Positions 46,201 through 55,225 are shown, counted from the stretch's first letter. The stretch is DNA of 64,000 nt from Gemmatimonadota bacterium (GCA_027622655.1 JAQBYI010000004.1:17043-81042), one strand, 5' to 3'. Translations and numbers: made by a program. Notes: generated from the sequence alone by a model not told the origin.

Positions 46201-46395
46201 CGCGCTCCGCTCGGCCGCGCCATCATTGGCGGTGTGATCACGTCCACGTTCCTCACGCTACTCGTGATTCCGACCGTGTATGAGATTCTTGACGACTGGC
46301 GGATCAAGTTCAGCGCAATATTCAAGTTTCCCGAACGGCCGACCACAGAGGAGTACGCGATTCCGCGCGAGGCACGGGCGTCCGTAAAGTCGTGA
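43219..46395 (+). CDS. RND-family multidrug efflux transporter
   Basis: The 1058-residue pump has twelve membrane segments and two large periplasmic loops. It opens with FISDFAIKKPIVTVVSMVAL and has the YPGASPDVVEREV porter motif, RND helix 4 with SLAIGILIDDAIVVRENIVRHIE carrying the conserved Asp pair, and the second-half motif GVLMLMGIVAKNAILLIDF. It is of the HAE1 (AcrB-like) type for hydrophobic or amphiphilic drugs, not the heavy-metal type. It is the last gene of the tetR-tolC-mfp-rnd operon and is followed by a strong hairpin. Confidence 0.94.
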   Translation: MFISDFAIKKPIVTVVSMVALVVFGLFALGQLQTDEFPDVVQPIINVAIPYPGASPDVVEREVLDRVEEAISGISGLDRMQGTAQDGFANVTATFVFEKDIQQASQDIRDKISSIRDQLPAEIKEPILSRFDPQDQAIVQLSLNSRTLDAPSLTRIADPGITKELRSIPGVADAAVVGGVQRELTVEIRPNAMRAAGISVGQLVQALQAQNLAVPVGKLTGTLDERSIRLRGKLETPEDFLGLVVAERNGRTIRLGEVATARDGTAEPTSAALFSGADAIGILVKKSKGYSTSAVSREVLAAVEAIRLTLPPGTNIDIVQNSGERVESSVRNVNEALLEGAALTVLVVFVFLNSWRSTVITGLALPVSVISAFIAVWAFGFTLNTMSLLGLSLAIGILIDDAIVVRENIVRHIEMGKDHFRASHEGTDEIGLAVTATTFSIVAVFIPIGFMGDVPGQWFKPFALTIACAVLVSLFVSFSLDPMLSAYWADPQTEAHERRNPIARALDRFNNWFNAQADRYTRVIGWALDHRWSMATLAVTAFVGALWLQATYGGFGFVPDSDRSEVFVEVQTPPGSNLEYTKMKTEEAAQIARRHADLVRYTFSTIGASTIAIPGASISAGDLGSMYVRMRPKAERSVSQYELGEILRDEMKQIGGATVSVFTSGFGGARKQIQLELRGKDATVLGQLADSVLAIVRAIPGAVDVGLSTKGQKPELEIQLNRELAGSMGITVGQVAQALRPAFAGVDAGDWVDPAGENRKVRVRLAPESRRRMTDIEQIPIVIGGQQGAPQRVMPLGQIASIRPALGPAVISHLDRENVIVIESNTQGRSLGEVNSSIQTAIAGLTLPAGYRFSSGGEVRDQQKVFSKMLAAMGIAVLLMYLILVVQFGSFVEPIAIMVSLPLSLIGVVLALLITGDTLNIMSLIGVLMLMGIVAKNAILLIDFAKWGQEAGKDRRTALIEAGRVRLRPIMMTTIALIAGMIPVALGNGEGADFRAPLGRAIIGGVITSTFLTLLVIPTVYEILDDWRIKFSAIFKFPERPTTEEYAIPREARASVKS

Positions 46396-46465
46396 GTGCT
46401 CGCCGGGAGCGCATCAAGTGAACACCGGCAGGCGCCGGGCGTAAGTACCGGGTACGAACAAGAAA

Positions 46466-46487
46466 AAGGCGGGGAGCTCCCCGCCTT
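46466..46487. terminator. Bidirectional terminator after the efflux operon
   Basis: AAGGCGGGGAG followed directly by CTCCCCGCCTT is a perfect 22-bp palindrome flanked by A-run (46463-46467) and TTCTC. It lies between two convergent genes and fits a terminator usable from both sides. Confidence 0.8.
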
Positions 46488-46512
46488 CTCGTTCGGACCT
46501 GCCTGCTTTGCC

Positions 46513-47073
46513 TTACGGCGTGCGCGGCGGGTGCTCAGGCCTGTGTGCTTCAAGCCATTCGCGCTGTGCCTGCGTCAGCACACCCTGAATGGCTGTGCGC
46601 AATGCCGCTGCAGCCGCGCGAACTCGTTCGGCTGCGGGCTTTGCACCTTCGAGGATCGTCTTGACATCGTCGCGGCTCGCTCCGCCCTGCCGTGCCGTGC
46701 GGGCGGCGGTGTGTGCGGCCTTCATCGCGGCGATGTCGTCGGTATTCGCAGCTCTGAACGCTGTTACGAGCACCGTGATCTGCGCTTTCTGTTCGACCGT
46801 CAGTTTCAGTTCGTCGGGGAGCGCCGCTCCTGGTCCGCGGCCGTTGGACGCACTGGCGGGGGCTCTGCCAAAGGGCATTCCCGCCATGAAGGGCGCGCCG
46901 CCGCGCTCACCGAACGGTCCGCCCGGCAGGCCCTGAGTCGCGGCGAACGTCACTACAACCGGGTCAATCTCATCGAACGATGCCTGGAGGTTGTCCGGTG
47001 TGGTCGGTGCATTGTCACATGCCACGAGCGCGATTGCGGTGGCAGCTAAGGCAGTCCATCTGAGCAGCTTCAT
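46513..47073 (-). CDS. Small lipoprotein with Spy/CpxP-like LTxxQ pattern
   Basis: Signal peptide ends in a lipobox (TAIALVAC followed by DN). The mature 168 residues have a low-complexity Gly/Pro/Ala region (QGLPGGPFGERGGAPF), then helices with LTVEQKAQITVLVTAFRAAN and, near the end, LTQAQREWLEAHRP. Paired LTxxQ-like motifs around a helical hairpin recall Spy/CpxP periplasmic chaperones, but the match is loose. It converges on the efflux operon. Confidence 0.6.
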   Translation of the reverse strand: MKLLRWTALAATAIALVACDNAPTTPDNLQASFDEIDPVVVTFAATQGLPGGPFGERGGAPFMAGMPFGRAPASASNGRGPGAALPDELKLTVEQKAQITVLVTAFRAANTDDIAAMKAAHTAARTARQGGASRDDVKTILEGAKPAAERVRAAAAALRTAIQGVLTQAQREWLEAHRPEHPPRTP

Positions 47074-47125
47074 CGATGTAATCCTCTGCAGATAAGTGGT
47101 TGAACAGGGTGTGAAGGTGCGTGTC

Positions 47126-47148
47126 GCGCGGATGACGTCAATCCGCGC
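47126..47148. promoter_or_regulatory. Inverted repeat upstream of the lipoprotein gene
   Basis: GCGCGGAT-N7-ATCCGCGC is a perfect 8-bp inverted repeat between the decarboxylase stop (47205) and the lipoprotein start (47073), both on the minus strand. It could be the decarboxylase terminator, without U-tract, or an operator for the lipoprotein gene. Confidence 0.4.
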
Positions 47149-47204
47149 ACCTGTCTGACGCCACGCTACGCCAAAATGTTAATGCCGCCCTGCGGGTTGC
47201 GGTG

Positions 47205-48749
47205 TCAGGATGTCGCTGACGCTGTGCGCAGGAGCTCCCAGGCGCGGGCGAGATGCGACCGCTCAGTGCGCAAATTCCCGACTGCGACCCGGATCACATA
47301 CCGCCCGCGGAGCACAGTATGCGAGAGGAATACATCGCCGCTGGCGTTCACGAGGTCGAGGATGCGCGCATTGTGTTCGTTGATCCGCGATTCGTCGCCC
47401 TCAATCACGTGCCGAAAGCAGACGACCGAAAACGGATGCGGCGCCTCGACGGCCCACCCCGGCGCGGCGGCTACCCAGCCAGCGAACTCGGCCGCGAGCG
47501 CGCAGTGATGGCGAATTCGCGTGGCGATTCCGCGCGCGCCGAACGCGCGAATCACCATCCAGAGCTTGAGGGCGCGAAACCGGTGCCCGAGCTGGAAGCC
47601 GTAGTCCATATAGTTGGTGACCGTATCCTGTTCGGCGGTTTCGAGGTATGCCGGGATAACGGAAAAGGCGCGCCTGAGCGCTTCCGGACGGCGCACCAGA
47701 AATACGGAACAGTCCATGGGCGTGAACAGCCACTTGTGCGGATTGATCACGACCGAGTCGGCGCGTTCCATTCCGGCGAAGTGATGTCGCAGTTCAGGTA
47801 CTGCGCCGGCGACGCCGGCATAGGCGGCGTCGACGTGGAACCAGATCTGCTCGCGCGTCGCAATGTCGGCAATGGCCGCAAGCGGATCAACGCTCGTGCT
47901 GCTCGTCGTGCCGAGCACTCCGACGACCGCGATTGGACGGTGCCCGGCGGCGCGGTCGCTGGCGATGGCGCGCTCCAGCGCTTCGGGCCGCATCCGGAAT
48001 TCAGCATCCGATTCAACTGCGACCACGTTGTCGAGACCAATCCCGAGCGTCATCGCAGCCTTGTGCACGGAACTGTGCGCCTGATCGGAACAGTAGACGC
48101 GCAGTGCAGGGAGGGCGCGGCCGGAAAGGCCCTTGCGGCGTACATCGAGCGCCGGATCCAGCTCGCGTGCAGCGGCGAGCGCATACAACGTGGACGTCGA
48201 CGCGAGGTCGGTGATCATCCCAAACCACTCCGGCGGAAGTCCGATCAATTGACGCATCCAGTCGGTCGTGCGCTCTTCGAGCTCGGCCGCAGCGGGCCCC
48301 GTTCGCCACAGCATGGCGTTCGTGTTGAGCGCCGTCGCGAGCATCTCGCCGAGCATGCCCGGCACGCTCGCAGTATTGGCGAAATACGCGAGAAAGCCGG
48401 GGTGATTCCAGTGTGTGAGGCGCGGAACGATCTGCCGATTGAAATCGTCGAGAATTACGCCGAGCGGTTCTGGTTCCTCGGGCGGCTCGTCGGCGAGCGC
48501 TGCCAACGTTGCACCCGGCTCGAGCGGCGGGAGAACCGGGTAGCGCTCAGGATGCTCCAGATACGTCGCGATCCACTCGACGAGCGCCGTGGCGCGCGAC
48601 CGGTATTCATCGAGGGACAGGTCACCTGTCTGCGAAGAGTCAGGCGCGGGCGTCGGCACGAAATCACCAGGCAAGAGTTCGAAACAACTGGGCAGCTCCA
48701 ACGTATCATAGGGACACGGGGCTCCACCACTTTTCGATTCCTCCGCCAA
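47205..48749 (-). CDS. PLP-dependent aromatic amino-acid decarboxylase family protein
   Basis: A group-II decarboxylase: THWNHPGFLAYFANTASVPGM, NTNAMLWRTGPAAAELEE, the YCSDQAHSSVHKAAMTLGI and FHVDAAYAG blocks and the PLP lysine in VVINPHKWLFTPMDCS, then YMDYGFQLGHRFRALKLWMVIR. The family includes aromatic-L-amino-acid and tyrosine decarboxylases; the amine product cannot be predicted. The first 35 residues are atypical, so the true start may be one of several GTG/TTG codons (48701, 48674 or 48659) rather than 48749. It diverges from the barrel gene. Confidence 0.87.
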   Translation of the reverse strand: MAEESKSGGAPCPYDTLELPSCFELLPGDFVPTPAPDSSQTGDLSLDEYRSRATALVEWIATYLEHPERYPVLPPLEPGATLAALADEPPEEPEPLGVILDDFNRQIVPRLTHWNHPGFLAYFANTASVPGMLGEMLATALNTNAMLWRTGPAAAELEERTTDWMRQLIGLPPEWFGMITDLASTSTLYALAAARELDPALDVRRKGLSGRALPALRVYCSDQAHSSVHKAAMTLGIGLDNVVAVESDAEFRMRPEALERAIASDRAAGHRPIAVVGVLGTTSSTSVDPLAAIADIATREQIWFHVDAAYAGVAGAVPELRHHFAGMERADSVVINPHKWLFTPMDCSVFLVRRPEALRRAFSVIPAYLETAEQDTVTNYMDYGFQLGHRFRALKLWMVIRAFGARGIATRIRHHCALAAEFAGWVAAAPGWAVEAPHPFSVVCFRHVIEGDESRINEHNARILDLVNASGDVFLSHTVLRGRYVIRVAVGNLRTERSHLARAWELLRTASATS

Positions 48750-48755
48750 CCGAAC

Positions 48756-51194
48756 TTGCTGTCACTTCTCGTCCCGGCCGCGCTGGCACTTCAGGTGCAG
48801 GTCACAATCGGAACCGGTAAGCAGAAGCCGGATTCGATGCGCCAGCGGGGTGCGTCGGTTGAAGTATTGATAGAGGAGGCCCGCGATGATACGGCGCGCA
48901 AACGCCGCCCGGTGCACCGCATGGCGGTCACCCCGCGCCACCTCGCGACGGCTTTCCGCGACACTGCGGCCAAGACCTTGCTTGAGCGCGCGCGTAACGC
49001 GCGGCTGACGCAGGACACCTTGCTGATCAGCTACGACGCGAAAGTATACGAACGAGTCTCGGTAGGACTCGGAGTCAAACTCCTTGGCCGCGAGCGATTG
49101 GCGTTCCGGCACGAGGACGCCGCGCGCGTCACCTGGCACCGCGACCGCGGTGCGTGGGTTGAGATCACCGGCAGCCGGTCCGCTTCACCGATTGCAAGCA
49201 GCAGCGACGGCGACGGGGATGCGGCGATCAGTACGCTCGCCCCGGTTCCGTACTATCCGGGTCGCGACAACCTGTGGATCTCCAGCGGCTTGGCTCGAGC
49301 CGAGGTGGATGACCGCGAACTCGTCCACCCGATCGCCATCGGCGCCGAGGCGTACTACACGTACGAAACTGGCGATTCGGTGTCCATGACGCTCCCGGAC
49401 GGCCAAGCTATCGATCTGCGCGAGTTGCGCATCACGGCACGCGAGCCAAAGTGGAATGTGACCGTTGGATCGTTCTGGTTCGACGTGCGAAGCGCTCACC
49501 TCGTACGCGCCGTGTACCGGTTGAGCACGCCGATTGATATCTGGACCGTCGCGACGGAGGAAAGCGCACGAGAACGGACGGACACGCTACCCGATGGCCA
49601 GCGCGTCAATCCCAACATGTCGCCGAATGGCAAGGACGACGCGCCGCCGGGATGGGTGAAGGCACTGGTGTCGCCAATGAAGGCGGATATCTCAGGCGTC
49701 ACGATCGAATACGGCCTCTACAACCAGCGATTTTGGCTTCCCCGAACGCAGTCGTTAGAGGGAAATGCCCAGATAACGTTCATTCGTGTGCCGGTGAGCT
49801 TCGAGCAGCGATTCACATACGAAACCGTGAACGGGCTCGATTCGGTGCCACCGATGCCGCCGCCCGAACGCAGCCGTGTGGTGGTGCTTCGCGACAGCCT
49901 GCGCGAGGCCGGCGTGGAATCGCTCGTACGAGATTCGCTCGTTCGCATCGCGCGGCGTGAACGCACTCAGGAGATTGCCGCCGAGCGCGAGCGCAGCTGC
50001 GCAGCCGTCGGGTCCTATACGTCGTATCGTACGCGCTACGAAGGGACGCTCCGCGTCGCCGTGCACGTACCGTGCGATTCGGCGAAACTTGCGAACTCAC
50101 CGGACCTTCCGGCGTCGATATATGACGCGAACGATGAGTTGTTCGGGGCGTCCGAGCGTGCCGATCTCATGAAGGCGCTGACGTTCGGGCTTCAGCCGGG
50201 CTGGGGTCCGCAAATGCCCGAGCTTGGGTACGGACTGGCGCAGACTCGCTACAATCGCGTCGAGGGTCTCTCTACTTCGCTGACTGCGACGAGCGCGCTC
50301 GGCAAGGGATTCACGGCTTCGCTCGAGGCGCGCGGGTCGTTTGCTGACCGCCAGTTGAACGGCGAAGCAGCGCTCTGGCGATCGAACGGCCGGTCCGAGC
50401 TTCGCGCGTCGGTCTACCGCCGGCTCCAGGCATCAGACGACTGGGGGAACCCGCTTTCGTTCGGCGCATCGCTGTCGTCGTTGTTTTACGCGCGCGATGA
50501 AGGCGCATACTACAGGGCGTGGGGTGGCGAACTGACGCGTGCTCCGCTGGAAACCGGCGGAATCGAGTGGCGCGTCTTCGGCGAACAGCAGTGGGGCGAC
50601 AGCGTGCACTCGCGTTGGACGCTGTTCGGCGGCGGCAACGACACGCGGTTCATCCCGAACCCCATGGCGTCGCGCGTCACGCACATTGGCGCCAGCATGC
50701 GCAAGCGCGATCAGTGGGGGATCAATCCCGATGGCTTCCGGCTGATGAGCGACTTCCGCGCTGAGGTGGCCGGTGGCGACTCGAACTACGTACGGGGGCT
50801 GTTCGACATGACGGCGACGACCTCGTTTTGGCGCGTGGCGACCGCACTGACCGTGAGCGCCGGAGCGGCCGACGGCGCTCTGCCGCCGCAGCGGCTGTTC
50901 TACCTCGGCGGCACGCAAACCATCCGCGGCCAGACCGCGCTCACGGCATCGGGTAACTCGTTCTGGATGGCGCGCGGCGAGATCGGTACTCGCAACACCG
51001 CCACGCGCACTGTCGTGTTCGGAGATCTCGGATGGGCAGGGCGGCGCGAAGACTGGAATCGCCCCGGGCGGCCGCTCGCCGGCGCCGGTATCGGCTGGTC
51101 GTTCCTCGACGGCCTAATTCGAGCTGATGTTGCGCGCGGGTTGTGGCCGGCCAAGCAGTGGCGATTCGACCTAAAGCTCGACACGCGATTCTGA
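48756..51194 (+). CDS. Large outer-membrane beta-barrel (BamA/TamA-type C-terminus)
   Basis: TTG 48756 gives a signal-peptide-like start (LSLLVPAALALQVQ). Residues 1-480 contain beta-rich domains (YETGDSVSMTLPDGQAIDLRELRI, FWFDVRSAHLVRAVYRL). From about 490 the sequence alternates like a barrel: SLTATSALGKGFTASLEARG and ELRASVYRRLQASDDWGNPL. It closes with the LFYLGGTQTIRGQ motif typical of BamA/TamA/FhaC barrels and a terminal Phe (FDLKLDTRF). No POTRA repeats are obvious. The open frame continues far upstream but antisense to the decarboxylase. Function unknown. Confidence 0.8.
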   Translation: MLSLLVPAALALQVQVTIGTGKQKPDSMRQRGASVEVLIEEARDDTARKRRPVHRMAVTPRHLATAFRDTAAKTLLERARNARLTQDTLLISYDAKVYERVSVGLGVKLLGRERLAFRHEDAARVTWHRDRGAWVEITGSRSASPIASSSDGDGDAAISTLAPVPYYPGRDNLWISSGLARAEVDDRELVHPIAIGAEAYYTYETGDSVSMTLPDGQAIDLRELRITAREPKWNVTVGSFWFDVRSAHLVRAVYRLSTPIDIWTVATEESARERTDTLPDGQRVNPNMSPNGKDDAPPGWVKALVSPMKADISGVTIEYGLYNQRFWLPRTQSLEGNAQITFIRVPVSFEQRFTYETVNGLDSVPPMPPPERSRVVVLRDSLREAGVESLVRDSLVRIARRERTQEIAAERERSCAAVGSYTSYRTRYEGTLRVAVHVPCDSAKLANSPDLPASIYDANDELFGASERADLMKALTFGLQPGWGPQMPELGYGLAQTRYNRVEGLSTSLTATSALGKGFTASLEARGSFADRQLNGEAALWRSNGRSELRASVYRRLQASDDWGNPLSFGASLSSLFYARDEGAYYRAWGGELTRAPLETGGIEWRVFGEQQWGDSVHSRWTLFGGGNDTRFIPNPMASRVTHIGASMRKRDQWGINPDGFRLMSDFRAEVAGGDSNYVRGLFDMTATTSFWRVATALTVSAGAADGALPPQRLFYLGGTQTIRGQTALTASGNSFWMARGEIGTRNTATRTVVFGDLGWAGRREDWNRPGRPLAGAGIGWSFLDGLIRADVARGLWPAKQWRFDLKLDTRF

Positions 51195-51402
51195 CCGGAG
51201 AGTGACACGGATCACCGTGCCAAGCACGAATCAAGGTGCCTAGATTGGCGACGGTGACAAATGGCCTTGCGGTTTTTCTGCACAGTGGGTCCCTTCCCTA
51301 GTCATTTTCCGTATCGCCAGTGCCTGACAAACATCCCTTGGTGCGCAGCTCTCTGTAGCTGAAATCCTGCTTTGGCAGGGGAAGTTTCGGCGTGCCTTTG
51401 CT

Positions 51403-52630
51403 TTGCTCATTGGCCTTCTCGCGCTAGGCCTTAAATGGGCTGGCGTCATTGGCTCGCAGTCGGTGCTTGTGCCGTACATCGGCGTCAACGCATCCCTCTC
51501 GATCGCAGCCGCCGCAGTAGTCGGGTATCTCGGATTCAACGAACTCGTGCGGAGCTGGATCCTTCGCACTGGCCGTTCGGGACGGGCTCTGCTGAATGTC
51601 GTGCTCATCGCTGACTTCGCGCTGATCTTCACTGTGCTGCTCGCGTCCACTCCGCCGAGCGAATACACCCGCGGGCTGATTTTCAAGATCTTCGTGGTGC
51701 AGTTCACGCGACTCTATTTCGGCTTGCGCGCGACTGTCGTAAGTGTCGTTGCAGCAGCGATCGGCTATTCCGCTCTCATTGTGCTGGCCACGCGCTCCGG
51801 CGCCATCGTGGCGCCCGAGGAGCAGTTCTGGAACTTGGCCATCTTCCTGCTCGGCGCCCTGCTGCTCGGCGGGCTACACGGTCAGGTGTCCGGGCGTCTT
51901 GAACGAATCCTGATGTTGTTCGACCGGGCACAGGAAGGCGATTTCAGCGGCAGCTACGACGAAACGTTGGACAAGATGCCCGATCCGATCACGATGATTG
52001 GGCGCGCATACAACCGCATGCGAACGCGCCTGGAAGCGATGGTGCTTACCGACACCGGGGGCGCTCTCGGGCTGTTTCAACCGTCGCGGGTTTGAAGAAC
52101 TCTGTGTTCGCGAGGTATCGCGCGCCATTCGCGGTCATCACCCGATGTCCATGCTCGCGATTGACGTGGATCACTTCAAGCGAGTCAACGACGAGTTCGG
52201 CCACCTCACCGGCGACGAGGTGCTGCGGGAAATGGGAGCGCGGCTCCGCGAAACCGCGAGAGCCGGCGACGTGGTGGCCCGCATTGGCGGCGAAGAATTC
52301 GAAATCCTGGCCCCGGACACCGGTCCCGAAGGCGCGAGAATTCTTGCGCAACGGGTACAGGACGCGTTTCGTGGCAAACCGTTTGCCAGCCTCGGGGGAA
52401 CGCGCGTCGTCAGCATCAGCATCAGCATCGGCATCGCATCGGCCGAGGCACGCAACGATCAAATCACGGCGACACTCATCGCGCGTGCGGACGAGGCGCT
52501 GTACGTGGCGAAGCGAAACGGGCGCGACCGGAGCCAGATGTGGGAATCGGGTCTGCGCGCGTTCGACGGAGCACTGCCTGGCCGGCGTTCGGTCGAGATT
52601 GGGTCGATCACCATCCCCCCCGCCGAATAA
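51403..52630 (+). pseudogene. Membrane diguanylate cyclase (GGDEF) split by a frameshift
   Basis: The first frame (to 52095) has five or six membrane helices and a HAMP-like linker (RAQEGDFSGSYDETLDKMPD). At a run of five G (52057-52061) the frame is wrong; removing one G joins VLTDTGALSGCFNRRGFEEL into a standard GGDEF entry. The rest, to 52630, has MSMLAIDVDHFKRVNDEFGH, the active site GGEEF and, five residues before it, RAGD as an inhibitory I-site. So the protein would make cyclic di-GMP under feedback control if the run had four G. It may be truly broken, phase variable or an assembly error. The 208 bp upstream show no clear riboswitch. Confidence 0.8.
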
Positions 52631-52633
52631 CAC

Positions 52634-53539
52634 TCAGGGAATCCGGATGCTTCCCTCCATGACGAACACGGCGTGGCCACCGACGCGAATGTCGGTAATT
52701 GCGCCGTTCGCTTTGTCTGCGTCGATCTCGATTCGGCTCGGCCGTCCCATCTCCACACCCTGCGTTACCGTCCATGACAGCGTGCCGTCGCGGTCGTGCG
52801 AGCGGGCGGCGAGAAAACCCGCAAAGCAGGCGTTCGCCGATCCGGTGGCCGGATCTTCGAGCACGGCAAATCCCGGGACGAAGCAGCGGGCGCGATAGTG
52901 AGTGGCGCCCGCCTCCGCGTCGGCAGCGAACACGAACAGGTCGCGCGCGGGTGACGTGCGCAGCGTGTCGTCCCACCGGTCCATTCGGACCCGTGCCGCA
53001 GAGAGCGCCTTGATCGACTTGACGCCGACGATGACGAACGGGAGTCCGCACGACACGGCCTGCGGTGCGCTCGTCCCGCCGACGATGTCGTCAGGCGTGA
53101 GCGATAGGATCTCTGCGAGGGTGTTTCGTGTCGGAACCGGCGTACCGATTTCGGGGAGCTTGGCGACGCTGAATTTCGCGAACGGCGCCGCCCTGCCGCC
53201 ACGGACTGCTACCGGTACCGGACCGACACCTTCTTCGAGGATGAGCTTCGCTTCGCTTTCAGGCGCGGCGCCGAGGGCGTGCAATGCAATCGCCGTTCCT
53301 ACCGTCGGATGTCCGGCGAACGGGACTTCGGCCCCGGGCGTGAAAATCCGCACGCGCGCGGCATGCGCCTTGTCTGCCGGCGGGTAGCAGAACGTCGTTT
53401 CGGAATAGTTGAACTCGCGCGTGATATCGAGCAACGCGGCTTCGGGAATACCGCTTGCGTCGGGAAAGACCGCGAGCTGGTTTCCGCCGAAGGGGCGGTC
53501 GGTAAACACGTCCAGGGTTACGTAGCGGAACTCGGGCAT
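52634..53539 (-). CDS. PhzF-family isomerase/epimerase-like protein
   Basis: The two-domain PhzF fold is visible: YVTLDVFTDRPFGGNQLAVF at the start, the catalytic Glu in FNYSETTFCYPP, VRIFTPGAEVPFAGHPTVGTAIAL, and in the second half VLEDPATGSANACFAGFLA. Most members are uncharacterised isomerases acting on small metabolites; PhzF itself isomerises a phenazine precursor. ATG 53539 (MPEFRYVTL) was preferred to one 13 codons upstream. It lies 51 bp beyond the P5C dehydrogenase start direction on the same strand. Confidence 0.9.
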   Translation of the reverse strand: MPEFRYVTLDVFTDRPFGGNQLAVFPDASGIPEAALLDITREFNYSETTFCYPPADKAHAARVRIFTPGAEVPFAGHPTVGTAIALHALGAAPESEAKLILEEGVGPVPVAVRGGRAAPFAKFSVAKLPEIGTPVPTRNTLAEILSLTPDDIVGGTSAPQAVSCGLPFVIVGVKSIKALSAARVRMDRWDDTLRTSPARDLFVFAADAEAGATHYRARCFVPGFAVLEDPATGSANACFAGFLAARSHDRDGTLSWTVTQGVEMGRPSRIEIDADKANGAITDIRVGGHAVFVMEGSIRIP

Positions 53540-53590
53540 AGTTGAACTACAAAGGCGAGCTGACGGTGAGCTGTGCACTCGCAGTTGTAG

Positions 53591-55225
53591 TTACTCAACC
53601 TCCATGGATGGGTACTGATAGTTGGTGGCCGGCACGAACGTCTCCTTGACTGTGCGCGCACTGACCCAGCGCACGAGGTTGAGTTTCGAACCGGCCTTGT
53701 CGTTCGTTCCTGAACCGCGTGCGCCGCCGAACGGCTGCTGGCCTACCACGGCTCCGGTGGGCTTGTCGTTGATGTAGAAATTTCCAGCCGCGTTGCGCAG
53801 CGCGACCTGCGCCTCGGCAACGGCGCTTCGGTCGCGCGCAAACACGGCGCCGGTGAGAGCATACGGCGACGTAGCGTCCACGATCTTCAGTGTCTCGGTC
53901 CATTTCGCGTCATCGTACACGTGCGCCGTGACGACCGGTCCGAATATTTCTTCGCACATCAACCGGTACGACGGGTCGTCCGTCTGCACGAGCGTCGGTT
54001 CGATGAACCATCCGGTCTTGCCGTTCGCGCCGCCGCCGCAGATGACCTTCGCGTTCTTCTTTGCGTCCTTGAGGTATTCGCTGATTTTGTCGAATGCCTT
54101 CTGGTCGATCACCGCGCCCATGAAGTTGCGGAAATCAGCCGGGTCGCCCATGCGAATCTCCTCGACCATGGCGACGACGCGGTCGCGCACTTCTTTCCAC
54201 AGCGATTTAGGCACGTACACGCGGCTGGCCGCGGAACACTTCTGGCCCTGGTATTCGAATCCCCCGCGGACGATCGCCACCGCTATGGCAGCCGGATCGG
54301 CGGACGGATGCGCGACGATGAAGTCCTTTCCGCCGGTTTCGCCGACGATGCGTGGATACGACCTGTAGCTCCCGATGTTTCGGCCGATCGTATCCCACAT
54401 CGAGTTGAATACGGCAGTGCTCCCGGTGAAATGCACTCCCGCGAGATCGTGGTGCGGAAGCAGCACGTCGGAGATCGCCTTCGCGTTGCCAGGCACAAAG
54501 TTGATCACGCCCGGTGGCATGCCCGCTTCCTGCAGCAGTTGCATCGTGTGCCACGCAGACAGTATCGCCGTTCCGGCTGGCTTCCAGATTACCGTGCAGC
54601 CCATCAACGCGGCGGCTGTGGGCAGGTTGCCCCCAATCGCGGTGAAGTTGAACGGACTCACAGCGTAGACAAATCCCTCGAGGCCGCGATAGTCGATGTG
54701 GTTGCTCATCCCCGGGGAACTCACCGGCTGCTCGGCGTAGATCTCGCCGGCGAACTGCACGTTGAAGCGCCAGAAGTCGATGAGTTCGCAGGTCGCGTCG
54801 ATCTCGGCCTGATAAACTGTTTTCGACTGCCCGAGCATCGTCGCGGCCGCCAGCTTGCTCCGCCACGTTGTGGCCAGGAGGTCTGCAGCGCGGAGCAATA
54901 CGGTGGCGCGGTCCTCCCACCGCCATGACGCCCACTCTCGCTGCGCCTTTTTCGCAGCTGCGACAGCCGCAATCACGTCTTTGGTCCGCGCGTGGTGCCA
55001 CGTGGCCGTGACATGCCCGTGCTTGTGCGGAGACACGGCGTTCGTGACATCGCCGGTATGAATTTCCTTGCCGCCAATGACCAGCGGAATCTCGGGGCAT
55101 TCCTTGTCCATCGCCCGAAGTCGCGCTTTGAGCTCAGCGCGCTCGGGTGATCCAGGGGCGTAGGCCCGGATGGGCTCGTTGATGGCGGGGCCGAGGCGGC
55201 GAACTGAGTTCGACGGTGCGGACAT
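53591..55225 (-). CDS. 1-pyrroline-5-carboxylate (glutamate semialdehyde) dehydrogenase
   Basis: An aldehyde dehydrogenase of the P5C-dehydrogenase group 1, which oxidises glutamate-gamma-semialdehyde to glutamate in proline and arginine breakdown. Diagnostic segments: YAPGSPERAELKARLRAM, FAVSPFNFTAIGGN-like YAVSPFNFTAIGGNLP, HFTGSTAVFNSMW, RIVGETGGKDFIV, the catalytic Cys in FEYQGQKCSAASRVYVP and NFYINDKPTGAVVGQQPFGGARGSG. Length 544 fits. ATG 55225 is the family start. No proline dehydrogenase is adjacent. Confidence 0.93.
   Translation of the reverse strand: MSAPSNSVRRLGPAINEPIRAYAPGSPERAELKARLRAMDKECPEIPLVIGGKEIHTGDVTNAVSPHKHGHVTATWHHARTKDVIAAVAAAKKAQREWASWRWEDRATVLLRAADLLATTWRSKLAAATMLGQSKTVYQAEIDATCELIDFWRFNVQFAGEIYAEQPVSSPGMSNHIDYRGLEGFVYAVSPFNFTAIGGNLPTAAALMGCTVIWKPAGTAILSAWHTMQLLQEAGMPPGVINFVPGNAKAISDVLLPHHDLAGVHFTGSTAVFNSMWDTIGRNIGSYRSYPRIVGETGGKDFIVAHPSADPAAIAVAIVRGGFEYQGQKCSAASRVYVPKSLWKEVRDRVVAMVEEIRMGDPADFRNFMGAVIDQKAFDKISEYLKDAKKNAKVICGGGANGKTGWFIEPTLVQTDDPSYRLMCEEIFGPVVTAHVYDDAKWTETLKIVDATSPYALTGAVFARDRSAVAEAQVALRNAAGNFYINDKPTGAVVGQQPFGGARGSGTNDKAGSKLNLVRWVSARTVKETFVPATNYQYPSMEVE

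Noticed and set aside
47253..48755. Upstream 500 codons of the frame that ends in the barrel protein
   Set aside because: They run antisense through the PLP decarboxylase, whose motifs are unmistakable. The barrel starts at TTG 48756, where a signal peptide appears.
51195..51402. Cyclic di-GMP riboswitch ahead of the GGDEF gene
   Set aside because: A small CCTGC-N4-GCAGG hairpin is present at 51366-51379, but the conserved GEMM core is not visible.
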